From: Isoetes taiwanensis
Lineage: Eukaryota; Streptophyta; Lycopodiopsida; Isoetales; Isoetaceae
Reading direction: 5' to 3'
NCBI GenBank assembly: GCA_021234155.1
Contig: JAJEKV010000034.1
Coordinates: 8,228,028 to 8,292,027, forward strand
DNA length: 64,000 bases
The notes under the pieces are model-generated. The model made no database searches, was not told where the DNA came from, and worked only from the letters and a program-made list of their open reading frames with translations. Of this stretch, positions 45,190 to 57,404 are shown piece after piece (the first letter of the stretch is position 1; each line of letters begins with the position of its first letter). The position numbers and the translations under genes are program-made.

Positions 45190-46631
45190 TTACAAAAGGA
45201 TGCTAAAGGGAGGCATCCACGGAAGTATCTAGCTAAGGCATGTCGTTGCCCCGCCGCGATGGCTGCGTCCCTCTGTGCACAACAGCGGACATTGTCCTCA
45301 AAGAGGCTAATTAGATGAGCCTCTGCGCCTCTTGCGGTATGTCCAAGGCCTCTGCTTGGATTCTATTCACCTCCTCCTCCTCCACCATCGGGGCCGAGTG
45401 CGGTGCTCTGTCCCTCCTCTTCCTCCTTGATTCCTTCCTCCTCTCAATAATTTCTGCATCTCAAGCGACCATTCTAGCAAAGGCAAGCTTGGGAATCGAG
45501 GGCGGATGCGTGCACTGCCGATTACCCTAATCTCCCCTCAAAGCACGAGTGCCGGGAGGAGCACCCTTCATCTTCTCGGGGCCACCATATCTAACACTAG
45601 GCTCCCCTTCCTTAGGCTTCGCTTATTACCAAGCTTATCGGTCTCCTTGCCCGCATCTCTCTCGGCTTGTCTGCAGACTAGGAACAAGCCTAGGAGGCTT
45701 TGGCGCTCGGTTTCTTCGACTGGATTTTAGCTTTTTGGCCAGGGGCTTCCTATTACTGTTCCACTTCGAACTAGGTTTCAGGGATCAACATGCTTTGGTC
45801 CACGATGATGATCTTCTTTGGGCGGCTGATCCTGGCGATCTTCTTTGGACCCGGCCGATCGCGATCTTTATTCGGCGGCGTCGATCCTGGCGATCATCTT
45901 TGGACCCGGTGATCTTTGGTCATCTTTGCACTTCCATAGATGCCAGTTCTTCCTCCCCCACCACCGCCAAACGTTTGGGATTGCAATAGTGGTCCCAGCG
46001 TCCCGAGGCGCAGGAGACAGTAGCGGATTCATGAGCCAGCGGGCACCATGGCTGCGGTCAGCCGCCAAAGCACGGCGTGTGTGTAGAACCCCCTATGGTT
46101 TCAACATGTAATCCAGCTCATTACACAAGAACTGGAATGGCGGTGACTCCGTCTTGGGACATGGATGACATCAATCTGGGCCACACGACGTATGACCGGC
46201 GGCTTCCTCAATGTCTCGTTCGAGGGGTGGGGAGCGGCAGTCGGCATTGGATCAGTGTGTCCACTGCTACCACAAATCTGATCATGCGGAACTGGAATAT
46301 TGTGGCGAGCGGTGGCGTCACGAAAAACTCCTTCCCCAACAACCTTACGGCCAAAGAAGGTGACCCGACTAGGAAGCACGGTCGGGTTTTGAAATATTCG
46401 TCCACACTATTATTAATAGTGTGGGCGACATTTCCAAGGGTTTGCCGAAGTCTTACAGTAAGGACAACCTCCTCGTCCATCTGGCGGCTTGTGATGGGAA
46501 TAAGCGCCTTGCCCTCCGTGATTGGAATAGAAGTCGCGGCTGCTAGTAATGACCTCATCAACATTCAGCGGTCAAAGCCTCATTTTGGGGGATTTGAGCT
46601 AAGCGCCTTCCATGGACATGGCGGATTTTAG
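45190..46631 (-). pseudogene. Array gene D, unknown, frameshifted
   Basis: The minus strand carries coding-like segments in shifting frames. Near the 5' side is ITSRQMDEEVVLTVRLRQTL, GNVAHTINNSVDEYFKTRP and LRKPPVIRRVAQIDVIHVPR. Near the 3' side is DAEIIERRKESRRKRRDRAP, HSAPMVEEEEVNRIQAEALD, IPQEAQ and then LISLFEDNVRCCAQRDAAIA, AGQRHALARYF. The 3' part is a basic, charged, possibly helical tail of the kind seen in Myb/SANT-like transposon proteins, but that is only a resemblance. Several indels are needed to link the segments. Confidence 0.35.
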
Positions 46632-46694
46632 CGAGGAGAAGAAATTCAATTAAGCAATATTAATACGTCCCGATCCCATAAACCCCTAGGACTG

Positions 46695-47005
46695 AAAAAT
46701 GTTACGGTAGCCACAGTCGCGAAATCGGGCAGTCAAAAGCTGCCCGACATCTGTTTTAAGCACCGTAGCCGCGGTGCGAAATAGGGCAGATCAAAAGCGC
46801 AGCGGCATTTGTTTTCGCACCGTAGCCCGCGGTGCGAAATCGGCAGTCCAAACTGCTGCCGACATCTGTTTTCGCACGTAGCCCGCGGTCGCGAAATAAG
46901 GGCAGTCCAAAAATTGCCGGCCCTTTTTTTTTCGCACCGTAGCCCGCGGTGCGAAATTGCCCGATCAAAAAGCTGGCGACATCTGTTTTTCGCCTTGTAG
47001 CCACC
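46695..47005. repeat. Palindromic repeat cluster 4
   Basis: Five units of about 60-65 bp with core gcaccgtagcc(c)gcggtgcgaaat and the spacer cagtccaaa.ctgccgacatctg. It separates genes D and E. Confidence 0.9.
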
Positions 47006-47149
47006 ATTAAAGAATACCTAACATATACATCTAACAAGGATTTATTGCTCACATTGAATTCTAACAATTAATGAATATCATAAATGAACATTCATACAAA
47101 AGCAATTTAGATCATATGAAAACAATTGATACATTATAGAAAAGACAAT

Positions 47150-48760
47150 TTATAGAAAAGACATTATATTAATACATAAGTTTTTTAAGTACATTTCCTT
47201 TTCTTGGCATCGGAACTGTAGTACCGAATCAAAATCTTCTAAGTCCTCTTCTTTTACTCCAGCCCCAATTGCATCTATGAGATACAATATGTCGGGGTCA
47301 TACATTGCACAAGACAAGCCTTGATGTTTCCTTGTCCGCTCCACCCAAGCCTAGAGCTGCTTTATTTGCAAGGGCAGTACATTTTGAAGCCCAGAAGACA
47401 TACATTGCGATAGCCCTATCTCTGCTACCACTCGATCATAGTTTGAGGTTAGGGGCACGTGGTTGCCGACTAATAATGAGCCTTAAGCTTGAGGACCTCT
47501 CGTACTCGGATGGACTATATTTATTGTGAAACACAATAATTTCCCCCTTGTGAAGGTAGCCCATATAATGTGCAATCTTGGCGTCCCTACCTAGGGGTGA
47601 CTCTCACGATGCCTTGCACGAAGTCATCAATAAATAACTCTGCATAAAAGAAACATCAGATTCAAGAAGAAATAGAAAATGAAACGGATAAATACCTCTC
47701 TTTTGTCGGATTCGACAACAAGCTGGGTTTGTTATTTTGAAAGAGGACTTGACGACTCACGTTCTATGAATTGAAGCGGTGTTTGAAGAGCTAGCGACTT
47801 CAAATTTGACATCTTTCAACTTTGCTTCATACCCCTGCTTCCTGGCTGCATGACAATTTCAAATGCATCCTCTACGGAGGTATTGAGGATCCATCATAAG
47901 TCACATCCTCCATCATTTTGTGCGGGGACATCCGGTCTCAAAGTCTATAAGTCCTCGGGCCTACAACATGGGCATATATCTGGCCCAATATCTCGTCTTC
48001 TCTCAACCCCTGTCATTTCGGATATGTCCGGCAACAACAAGTATGGTTTCCCACCTACATGGATGGGATATGCTTCCCGATAGCCCCCAAGTAGATAACT
48101 TTTTTCTCGGAGACCTCCTCTTCCACAACCTCGATCTCCTCATTTTCGATCTGAGCTTCTCTTCCTCGGGATCTATCGGCTCCTCTCTTTGGTGAGGCGT
48201 TCTGTTTGAAGCGACACATTGCACTTGAAGAAGAAGCTGGCATCTTTGCTTGGCTTAGTGTAAATCATGTATGTCTTTGAACATGATATCTAGGCCAAAA
48301 AAACTTTCCTTCCCCTCTTGCACCTGCCCGCGATTCTGCGGGTAGTTTCTTCAAGAACCTTCTAATTCAGTCATGATCGGGTTTTGGAAACATCTTAAGA
48401 AAAGCTTGGATGCTTAGTAAAGGCAAACCGATCCACAGGACATGGTTTCACGTCGGGACTAGCTCGGCCATGAAGCTATGAAGGATGCCGCCATATGCAT
48501 CGATAAACTGTTACACTCTGCCATAATGTCTATGCTTTCGGGCAAAAATTATTATACCACGGTGGTTGCATCCACTGGCTCCTCTAACTCCTCCTCGAAC
48601 TCTTCGGGGATGCTTATGGACGAAAATCCGTTCTTTCTCCACTATTTTGTCATACCATCGCTAAGCGGCTCCCATGCCTTATCGACCGCTATTTGCCATT
48701 CTCGTGGAGTAAGCCTACCGATTTATGACACTTAGAATGTGCGCCTTTTGTAGCTGCTTG
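47150..48760 (-). pseudogene. Array gene E, unknown, frameshifted
   Basis: The minus strand reads PREWQIAVDKAWEPLSDGMT, WRKNGFSSISIPEEFEEELE, EPVDATTVV (about 48720-48560), later MCRFKQNASPKRGADRSRGR, EIEVVEEEVSEKKVIYLGAI (48243-48055), and at the 3' end MYDPDILYLIDAIGAGVKEE, DLEDFDSVLQFRCQEKE (47344-47150). Several stops and shifts separate them. W-x8-GF followed by an acidic loop and a nuclear-signal-like basic patch is reminiscent of the C-terminal region of some DDE transposases, but I cannot assign a family. Confidence 0.35.
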
Positions 48761-48794
48761 ATTTTGCAATAGAGACTAAGAGCATTGCAGCGAT

Positions 48795-49145
48795 CTGCGA
48801 AAATAACACTTCCTTAATTTATGCTATGCACAAATTCGCCGCAGGTGGCTACGGTCGCGAAAACAAGACTTCGATAAGTTATTCTATTCACAATTTCGAC
48901 CGTGGCTCACGGTGCGAAAATCCATTCCATTTTTTTACGTGCACATTTTCGCCGCCGTGGCTCACGGTCGCGAAAACTTTCCTTCAATGTCTTATTGTAT
49001 GTATAACCCGCGCAGAGTGGCTACGGATGGAATATCTACTTCGTTTTTTATGCTATGCACATTTTAAGCACGGTGGCGGAAAAATAACCCTTCCATATTT
49101 TATGAGAGCCACAATTTCGCAAGTAAGTGCGATTGTGAAAACAAA
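48795..49145. repeat. Palindromic repeat cluster 5
   Basis: Five or six units with core gcaccgtgg.t.cacggt.gcgaaaa and the spacer cttcc..tttatgctatgcac. It is more eroded than clusters 3-4. Confidence 0.8.
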
Positions 49146-49149
49146 TCCC

Positions 49150-50946
49150 ACAATCGAGTTGTACATAACATGGCTACTTTAAGTCTTATATCCCAATGAA
49201 AGCAAATGTTTGCAATTAATATACAATAGATCTCCGGTTAACAATCACTTATATTTATATTAGATAGATTCATATCTGAGATATGACTTTGGGTGGCATG
49301 CATGACCCCAATTTATAGCATTCTTCTGCGCTTTCCCACCTTCGGCCATCTATCATGAAATGGAAGAAGTTTAAGTCTGTCTCAAACTCAATTGCCGCCC
49401 GAACATCGAATAGAGACCACTCGCTCTCGCTCTCGGACTTTTGAACAGCTGATTATCCTTATGAATGTTCAAGTCTATGACAACGGAATGAGTGCCATCA
49501 TTGTCATCTTGTTGTGGGGAATCGAGGCGTACTTTCTTCCTTCACCGGACATTTAAGCCATCTCCTATACTTAAAAGTGACATCACTGAGTTTGCTTCGA
49601 ATGCAATATCTCGAACCGAACCGTGTCTCGACTTATCACGCATTCGGTACATTCGGCTCCATCGTGAAGTCGAGCACTCCAACCTTCAAGAAATACACTA
49701 TCTAAAAACTATCCATTTGTTGAATGTAAACATCTTCAAGGTCTTCTTTACATTGTCGGGCTCTTGAATATGGCAATGAACAGATCAATTCCTAAATTTA
49801 TCTTCACATGCCCTTGAGACTCCTCCCTTCTCCTTCAATGCAGTTGAACATTTTCTGCGACAACTTACTCGTGCTAATAAGATAGAAGTGGCATCGAGGC
49901 CTGCGGTATAAATCGGACGGTGGGCAATGGAAGCTCGGTTAGCTTGGATCTTCGTGGGGAGTATTCATACCTCGAGAACCATATACCCCTTTCTCTCGAG
50001 CTCTTTGGTGTGCTACCTTGAACAACAAGCGACCCATATCTTGGTGAAAGCAATGGAAAACAACGCTTATCAGTGTGAAGAGCGGTATTCTCCACATCGG
50101 ATATACACAAACTGAGAGAATAGGAATGAGGCTGGATAAATAACTGAACTAATTTGAATATGGATTGCATAGAATTACATACTCACAATTTGCTTCTAAT
50201 GGGTGGGAAAGTTCATCGCTTGCTTATTTTTTCTTTTGCCATATCACATTGGAGTGTATACATGCCTTACTTGTACAAATATCTCTTTGCTGATCGAAAT
50301 CCGACCACCAAAGCCTTCCAATGTGCGCGAAACATCATTTCTCCTTCATCTTTTGACTCGCCATTCACCTCGCATTGCGGGTTGGTTTGTAACAAAGCTC
50401 GGTCGACACCACGAAGGTTTCAAACTCATTTAGGCGTGATAGGCTTATAGCCATCTAGTCCTGGGGAATTCAAATCAGAATGTGGGCGGAATCGAAATAC
50501 TAGGAAAGGCTACGCGATTTTACCTTGATCGAAGTTTTTACGTGGTGAAACTCCCTTTAGCGAAGGTCGGCGGTTCGAAAGTGAACCGAAGCTCCCTTTG
50601 GTGCGGGCAATCGATCTTCGCGCAAACTCTGTTGTGGAAAACACCTGAGCGGGAATTGAGGGCGGGAGCTAACAGTTATAATTGCCATGTGTGTAATCTG
50701 ACACCCGAAGCTAGAGGCACGGATATTACCGAAGCTACGTGCAGTTGACACCTGGAAAGGCGAAACAAAGGCTCGGTAAAAAAGTTCTGTACAAGCTCGG
50801 CTCCCCATTGGCCGCGAGCTTTTTGACGTGGCATCGAGTAAGGGCCCTTATTTGATCTCAAAAAAACTCTAATGCAGCCATGACATGTCTTGCAATAGAT
50901 AGATTAAACTGTATTTCTTCATAATCTTATGTTCTACTGTTGTTCA
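49150..50946. other. Possible continuation of the array, no recognisable gene
   Basis: Frames on both strands (for example 49874-50170 on - and 50482-50748 on +) have mixed, coding-like composition but no family I can identify. GC is higher than in the flanking AT-rich DNA. It may hold one more decayed array gene. Confidence 0.35.
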
Positions 50947-50953
50947 AGCATTC
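50947..50953 (+). repeat. Target-site duplication, left (AAGCATT)
   Basis: Seven bases immediately outside the left CCCCGGGG terminus, identical to those outside the right terminus. Confidence 0.8.
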
Positions 50954-50970
50954 CCCGGGGGGTTCACCTT
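50954..50970 (+). repeat. Left terminal inverted repeat
   Basis: CCCCGGGGGGTTCACCT; its first eight bases are themselves a palindrome. The inverse complement is at 58430-58445. Confidence 0.85.
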
Positions 50971-51719
50971 TTTTTTCCGTACAAAACATGTGCATGGGCG
51001 ATGAAGGGGTTTTTTTGGCATTTTGAAGTACGTATACCTAAGGTGTGTCGCACGTTTTGGCGCCGGAGCTGCTATATTTCCACGGTTTGAGGAGCGCTTT
51101 CGCTGCAGGGGTATGCACTTAGAAATACGTTAAGGGGGCTTATATGCTTTGATCAATGCCGGGCAGATACGTTTAAGGGTGCTTGGATTTCCGGAGGTAT
51201 GTTTTGAATTTTTTTTTCCCTGTACAGTTTTTGCCTTAGAAAACTTGTTTTTATAGTTTCTTATGAACGGATTAGAAGTACTTTTATCTGAAATACATAA
51301 GGCATTGTTGAGGATCCGTCTGTTTAGTTTAGTGGCTCAACCTTCACGTGCCTCCATTTCGGCCGTTTCTACAAGTTTTTGGGTCTGGATATCGAAGATA
51401 AGGTTTCCAATGAAGAAGGCAATGATTCCTGATGACAGGTTAGTCGTGTTTTGGCATTCAGTTTGTGAGAACCATGGCAGAACCGGGGGCAGAACTATGG
51501 TTTTAGTACTTGTTTAAGAAGTCTAAGAGAATTAATGGCCGGGCTAATGGCCTGCATTTCAGTGTTCAAGCAAGTTGAGAGCATTTCAGTGATTTACTTA
51601 TTAGCATATCGTGAGCTACGCTGCAGCCATGCTTTGTCGTGCTAAAGAGTAGTTTTGTGCATGCAGATCTCTAATACATGCTCTAATATTTGATGCTTCT
51701 TATTTGCAGGTTGACAAAA

Positions 51720-52256
51720 ATGGAGAAGACATTAGTCATCAAGGTGAATGATGGGTGTGGAGTTGTGACTGGCCTTGGCCTTGTCATCGTCTCCCACGAG
51801 TGCACTTATGTGGATGTATGAAACGAAATAAGACGGGACGGGCTACTAGAGGATGAAAAAGAATTTGTATTTCTTGGAGATAGGGAAGTGGCCTTCACAC
51901 CAAGGCAGGAGCTAAGGTTTAAGGTTTCTACTGACGAGGTTACTATCAAGGTGGTTGGGGAGCATGCACATAAAAGGCAAAGGACTGCAGTTGAAAGCAT
52001 TGCATTTCTAAATCACCAATTTGTGGTGATAGACCAAACTGTCATAGCCGAGGAACAGACCAATGAAGAGGTAAATGATGATGAACTCCATCTAGTTGAA
52101 AATGCTTCCTTTTTAGATGATGTGCCAGATCTGAATTCAGCAAAGGGCAAGCTGCTATCCAAGTTAGCAACTAAATTTGATGTTGCCAGATGGCAACATG
52201 CCGTGAAGAAGTTGAGCAGGAAGTTGAAGCAAAGAAATCGAAAGGAACAGGTTTGA
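51720..52256 (+). pseudogene. Transposase-like gene, N-terminal part
   Basis: From ATG at 51720 the frame reads MEKTLVIKVNDGCGVVTGLG, one TGA at 51819, then EFVFLGDREVAFTPRQELRF, an acidic segment (EEQTNEEVNDDELHLVE) and a basic one (KLSRKLKQRNRKEQ). It lies just after an acceptor-like tttgcag, so a 5' exon may exist. The next block (zinc finger) is one nucleotide out of frame. Confidence 0.6.
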
Positions 52257-52860
52257 ATTGTGCTCTTATGATGTCCATGGTAAAGCAGTATTTTCTATTT
52301 GGTGTCTTGAATGTGAAAAGAAATATGGGAAAGGTGGAGATGATACCATGTGTAACTTTGAACGCAGCCATCTAAATTCCAAGGGCCATGCCGAGAATTA
52401 TGAGCGTAACCTCAAGCGTGAGGAAAAGGGTCTGCCGGGGGGTCTGCAGATTGAGGAAAAGGAGGATCAGCCTTGTAATGATGAGGAAGAGTTGCATATG
52501 TCCAAAAAGAACCAAGCTCTAGTTGAAAGTACGTTTTCTGCTGCCATTGCAAAGTTTCAAGAGGAAACTAGAGTATTCGATGTTGTGTTTAAGCTTTACG
52601 AGAATACCTGGTGGATTTGTAAGGGTTGAAGACATTCGTATCATTTGTGCCATGTGTGAAAGGCTCCTTGAGTTGTTTCCAAAATCTGGAAGTCTTGTTG
52701 GCCATATGAAAGACCATATTCTCTCAAAGAGGCATGTGCATGCCGTCATGAATATTGAGAAGGATTCAGATGAGCAAAGAACAAGAGGTGGGCGGCCCAA
52801 GAAATCTGCTGAACCAGACCCGCATCAAGGGAATTTGCTGAAGTTTTTTGCAAAGGGTGC
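52240..52860 (+). pseudogene. Transposase-like gene, double zinc-finger and AT-hook part
   Basis: The first finger reads CLECEKKYGKGGDDTMCNFE, RSHLNSKGHAENY (C-x2-C...H-x5-H). A second, in a shifted frame, reads CAMCERLLELFPKSGSLVGH, MKDHILSKRHVHAV. An AT-hook-like RTRGGRPKKS follows, then a donor (aag|gtgcgc). These are DNA-binding modules that a transposase could use to bind its ends. Two frameshifts inactivate the block. Confidence 0.65.
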
Positions 52861-53084
52861 GCTACATTTTATTTGCTACAAGTGTTCATATTCTAGCTAA
52901 TTTAATGTTGAATAATGTTTGCTGAATTTTACTTTGCCTTGTTTTGCAGCAACCCCTCCATCTACGAGCAACCAAGCATCATCAAGTAATAGTTCACGTG
53001 AGTATACATAAGTGCCTTGTAACATTTATTGTATTGTAACTTTGTAGATTATTTAGACTTCGTTGTCTTTCCCCAACAGAAACA

Positions 53085-55479
53085 TCTTTGGCTTTGCTAT
53101 GTTGGGGCTTTTGGCAAAACAAATATAAGTATGGTGGGAAGTATGGAGATAAAGCCAAGGATTTAAGACCCTTTCTGCATGAGCTGAAAATGGGAACACA
53201 ATGGTATTGTGAACCTACATTGCAGCATACATTAGTGGTTGGGCAGGATGTAATCCATGTTAGTGGCACGTTTAGGCATACGAAGTGCAAGAGGATTAGC
53301 TTTAGTGGTGAACCCTTTGTTAATTATCAATGTTCACTTTGTGCTGCTATTCCGAAGGAAAAAGATTTTTACATGAGAGTGCATAGGCAAACTGATGATA
53401 AGGTAGCAAGGGGACTTAGAACTACTAAATTACGTATTAGATCAGATTATCTGAATAGCATAGAGGTAAAAAAAATGGCTAGGTCTGCTGGATCTGAGAT
53501 AAGGAAGTTAAAAGCAGAGTTAATGTTTTCCTGAATGAGAGTTGTGGCATTGTCCATGAAGGAAAGGTCACTTAGAGGATGTTTGGAGGAGTCCATGAAC
53601 AGAAAGGATGTGAATAGAGTTTGCCAAGACATAGTGGAGGCACATCGGCAAGGAAAATTTAGTGGAAGGCCAGCTTTGTGGGATTTTTTAAGGGACATAG
53701 CTCAAAACATAATCAGACCTGGCCATAAAAGAAGATGTAGAGAAACCACGAAAGCATTGTTTGAAACGATAAAGATTTGGGGAGGGAGAAGAATGCACAA
53801 TTTTCTTTCTCTAAACTTTGCAGGCCCAAGTATGTCCACCACGATGCGCTCTACACGAGAAAGCTTCTTTTACAAAGTCGGTATAAGGGAAGACACATTC
53901 AAGCATCTTGCTCAAACCTATTCTCGACACATGCAACGCCAGCAGCTCGATTTGGGCGGAATTCCAGCAATTGTGGCCGAGGATGAGACCGTCGTGAAGA
54001 GGGTTGTTCGTTGGATTCCGAGAGATGATTGTTTACTTGGCTTTTGTGGAAAGAAGGAAGGACATGTCTGCAATGGCACATTTGAGGTGACTGTTGGCTC
54101 CAATGAAGAGGGCTACAATGTCATTACGAAGGCCTTCGAGGAGAATGTGATTTCTCACTGTGCAAGAGTTCTTATTGTAAACCCCTTGCACAAGAAGCTG
54201 CCCAAGCTTGTCCTTGCTATTATTCTTACGTGTAATAGATTTGATCACCTTGAAGTAAGACGTCAGTGGAACCACATCCAGGAATTGTGGAATGCACACT
54301 TGAGAATGGTTGTTGGCCCTCTAATCGGCCACAGCTCGGACGGAGATTCAAGACGAAGAGCATGCATGTTTGAGGACTACACATCAAAGGGCTCTAAGAA
54401 CTCTACATTTGAAGTGCCATGGATTGGTTGGCTTTAAGTGCCTCAATTAATGATGATGTTTATGGGCTGCATGATCAAGATTTCGTGCACAATGGCAAGA
54501 AGCTTGTTAATCCGTTGGACAGTGCATCTAGAAGATTGTACTTAGGGAACGAGCTAGTGACTCTTAATGACATACAACATGTCTTTGAGTTATGCCAAGG
54601 GAGGCATGGGCTGGAACTTGGAGATGTGAAGCGCCAGGATAGGCAAAACTGGAGGGCTGCCCAACGCCTTGCCTCTAGAAAGGTTCAAGGGTGCTTGGAC
54701 GACCTCAGAAATGGTACTGCAGGCCTTGGGGACAAATGTTTATTTGGAAATTGTGGCAACCTATATTGACATCTTCTTGTCACCTACTATGGACCTGAGA
54801 GCAAGGGTTAAGGCTGCTGCAACAGTTTCCTTTTTTTTTAGGTGTGCAAGAATAGCTTTTGCTTCTTTTAGTTTGGATTGTTCACTAAAATTCTGGGAGT
54901 TTGCTAATGATTCAACTTCTTTTTCATAACAGACTTTGGAGGCTATGGTTGAAGGACCAAAGCACGTATTCGTTGAGTAGAAACTTCATTAGTCGGGAAA
55001 CCTTCATAGATGTGCAATTGTCATGTCATTTTGTTGTGCTGCTCATTAAGTATTTCAGGGATAAATTTGGGCATTTAGAGTTGCCCTTACAGTGCACAGA
55101 ATCGGACGTGTGCGAAAACTTCTTCTCCAAAGTGGGTGGCATGGTGCATAATGAAAGGTCGTATGATGGGGCAGACTTGTTGGAGAGTGCCTCTGCTTTG
55201 AATCATATCTCTGAATTTCAGGCTGCCACGACCCTCTTATTTCCGGCAGCTCATGTCAAGCAAGAGCACATTTGGCAGGAGCTAGAAAAAAAGGTAGATA
55301 CTGATGGTAAAGTGCTGAATTGTGACCTTGCAGATTATAGTGGCGTGGATACGGATGAGAAGATTGTTGTTGCTTTAAAGGAAGAGCTTACTGCTGCACA
55401 AGAATTGTGCGAGAGTGTCGGCATTACATGCACATGCACTGATCCATGGTTTAGTGAACCATGGAACTTTGAGGATTAG
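53085..55479 (+). pseudogene. Transposase-like core with SDGD motif (catalytic domain candidate)
   Basis: After acceptor ccccaacag, the frame runs 53088-54437 with one TGA at 53532. Motifs in order: HVSGTFRHTKCKRIS and CSLCAAIPKEKDF (Cys/His cluster), FLSLNFAGPSMSTTMRSTRE, AEDETVVKRVVRWIP (Asp at about 53982), HVCNGTFEVTV, VLIVNPLH, PLIGHSSDGDSRRR (Asp at about 54339). It continues out of frame in GLHDQDFVHNGKKLVNPLDS, LYLGNELVTLNDIQ, DRQNWRAAQRLASRK, and after another shift SRNFISRETFIDVQLSCHFV, SDVCENFFSKVGGMVH (Glu at about 55114). D...SDGD...HD.D.xHNGKK...CE.xF suggests a DDE-type RNase H-like transposase. Similar layouts occur in transposon-derived proteins of animals and algae; I cannot name the superfamily. 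Confidence 0.68.
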
Positions 55480-55481
55480 AC

Positions 55482-56340
55482 TTGAGTTCTAACACTGTAG
55501 GAGATGAGACCGATGTTGTGGAAGAGAGCACGGAGCCTCAAGGTGAAGAAGTAGTCAGTGAGGCTGATGTGGCCAGCTCTGAATTACGTCATGTATTTGA
55601 TGAAATGAATGTGAAAGGAGAAAGCCCTCTCATGTATCTTGGCATGTTGAGATGGAAGGGAAGAGAATCTTTAAGTCAACCATTGTGAGTCATTTGAATG
55701 GAAACCCGTGGCTTTCGAAGATAGGTTGACGAGAGTTAGGACTTTGGTATATTCCATTGAAGAAAATAATGTTAATGCACTGACTCTACTAGGCATTGGA
55801 GCAGGTTATGCGGATCTACTTTGAAGAACACATGGAAGAAATGGTAGTACCACTGGACTAGACATGCTTCAACCAAAAGAAGCGAAATCTGTGTCAATTC
55901 AAAAGGTTTGGTACCTTGAAAGGGTATTGAGCATGAGGAGGAAGTCTGGCAGTGCGTGGAGAGAGAGTAGAGAGCCCGTGGACTTGGTTAAACACCCGTC
56001 CTTTGAAGTTCAGCTAAATCTAGCATATTATAGAAAACACGTTGGCAAGGATGCCAAGTCCATGTGGTTTACATACGATCTGACCGATAATAGACTCATA
56101 GACCTTGAGTCTATCATATCCCTTGCATGTTTAAAATATGACCCTGCCAAAAACATTTACCATCTGCATGATAATGATAGGGTACAGCTGAATAAGTTTG
56201 TACGTGAACAAAATAATGGTAGGATAGCCATGTCATTAGGGCCACTAAATGGTTATAGTCTGCTACTAACTATCTATTATTTTTTATTGTTTTGTAGGGG
56301 ACAAGGGAAAGCAAAAGCTTTATGGAATGCAGCAGGCTGA
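55482..56340 (+). pseudogene. Broken downstream frame of the transposon, unknown
   Basis: Frames 55482-55688 and 55864-56340 read acidic EETDVVEESTEPQGEEVVSE-like and then KAKSMWFTYDLTDN-like sequence (for example SVSIQKVWYLERVLSMRRKS, VQLNLAYYRKHVGKDAKS, MWFTYDLTDNRLIDLESIIS). It may be the C-terminal tail of the transposase-like protein or a second gene. No family recognised. Confidence 0.4.
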
Positions 56341-57404
56341 GGCAGATATTTGTTGCCACTCTAGTGTATTATCAAACCACATGCAGCTGTTTAATTATGG
56401 AAGCAGATACTACTTATGGCAGCATGGTAAGACTACATTTTGCCATTTATATTTCAGCCTTAAGAGAAGAAGTATCAGCCTTAAAACAAACCAAGAACTC
56501 GGCTTGGTTTACTTTATGAGATTGCAGCTACATGATGAACTCAAGGTTTAAAATGAGAAGACAATGGGAAAGATCACAAGAACACTTTTATGTCCTATCT
56601 GGCAGCAAGTTAGTTTTAAGAAAATATTACGGTTTGAAGTTGCATAAGTCAGATGCCTAAAACTCTATGCCTGATTTTGATACATAAAGGCTGGCCTTTT
56701 TTGCAATAACAATCTGTTTGCTTAAACATTATGTTCAAAATTCCTACTTAAGGGTTTTACTTGGGATTCTGATATGCTATGGTTGTATTGCATAAACAAT
56801 GGTTGAAAATATGCTTTATAAAGTTTATGGTCTTGCTGAAAAATGGCTTCCTGCACTTGTATCTTTCCTTCTGAAAACCAAACAGAGGTATGCAATTATT
56901 TTTAGCAAAGCATGAACATTTAAACATGGACATTTAAACAGTGATTTAAGCATGAACATTTTTTAATTTAAACACGGCTCGTAAAGCACTGTATTGATCT
57001 GATGTATTAAATGAATAACCCTAAACCCTACCTACAGATCTTTAATTTCTTGTAAAGTAATAGATAAAAGAGATTTGATATGATAACTGCATAACGCATA
57101 AGCCAGACAATACTTCTAAACTACCTAACCTGAAAATATATGTTGCAGTCAGAAATCAAGAGACAAAATTTGTGAAACCATATCATATCATATTATATAT
57201 TCATACAAAAAGGAACCATCGCAAGCTGCCCAAGCCAGTTCACATATCGGCCAGTTTACATATCATTCAAAAAAAAAAAACATATCGGCCAAAAGTTTAC
57301 ATCAGAGTTTACGGAGTTTACAACATAAGTTAAGGAGCCCGGGGGATTTCATATACATAGCCGTGAAAGCAAAAACCTAGGATACTATTGAGACCAACAA
57401 GCCA

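Noticed and set aside
46077-46631. 184-aa plus-strand ORF as array gene D
   Set aside because: Minus-strand frames over the same DNA have a more protein-like composition and continue into neighbouring segments, so the plus ORF is treated as a shadow; this is a judgement, not proof.
36540-49145. CRISPR-like repeat arrays
   Set aside because: The units have a constant palindrome, but the spacers within each cluster are near-identical rather than unique, no cas genes are present, and the context is a spliced eukaryotic genome.
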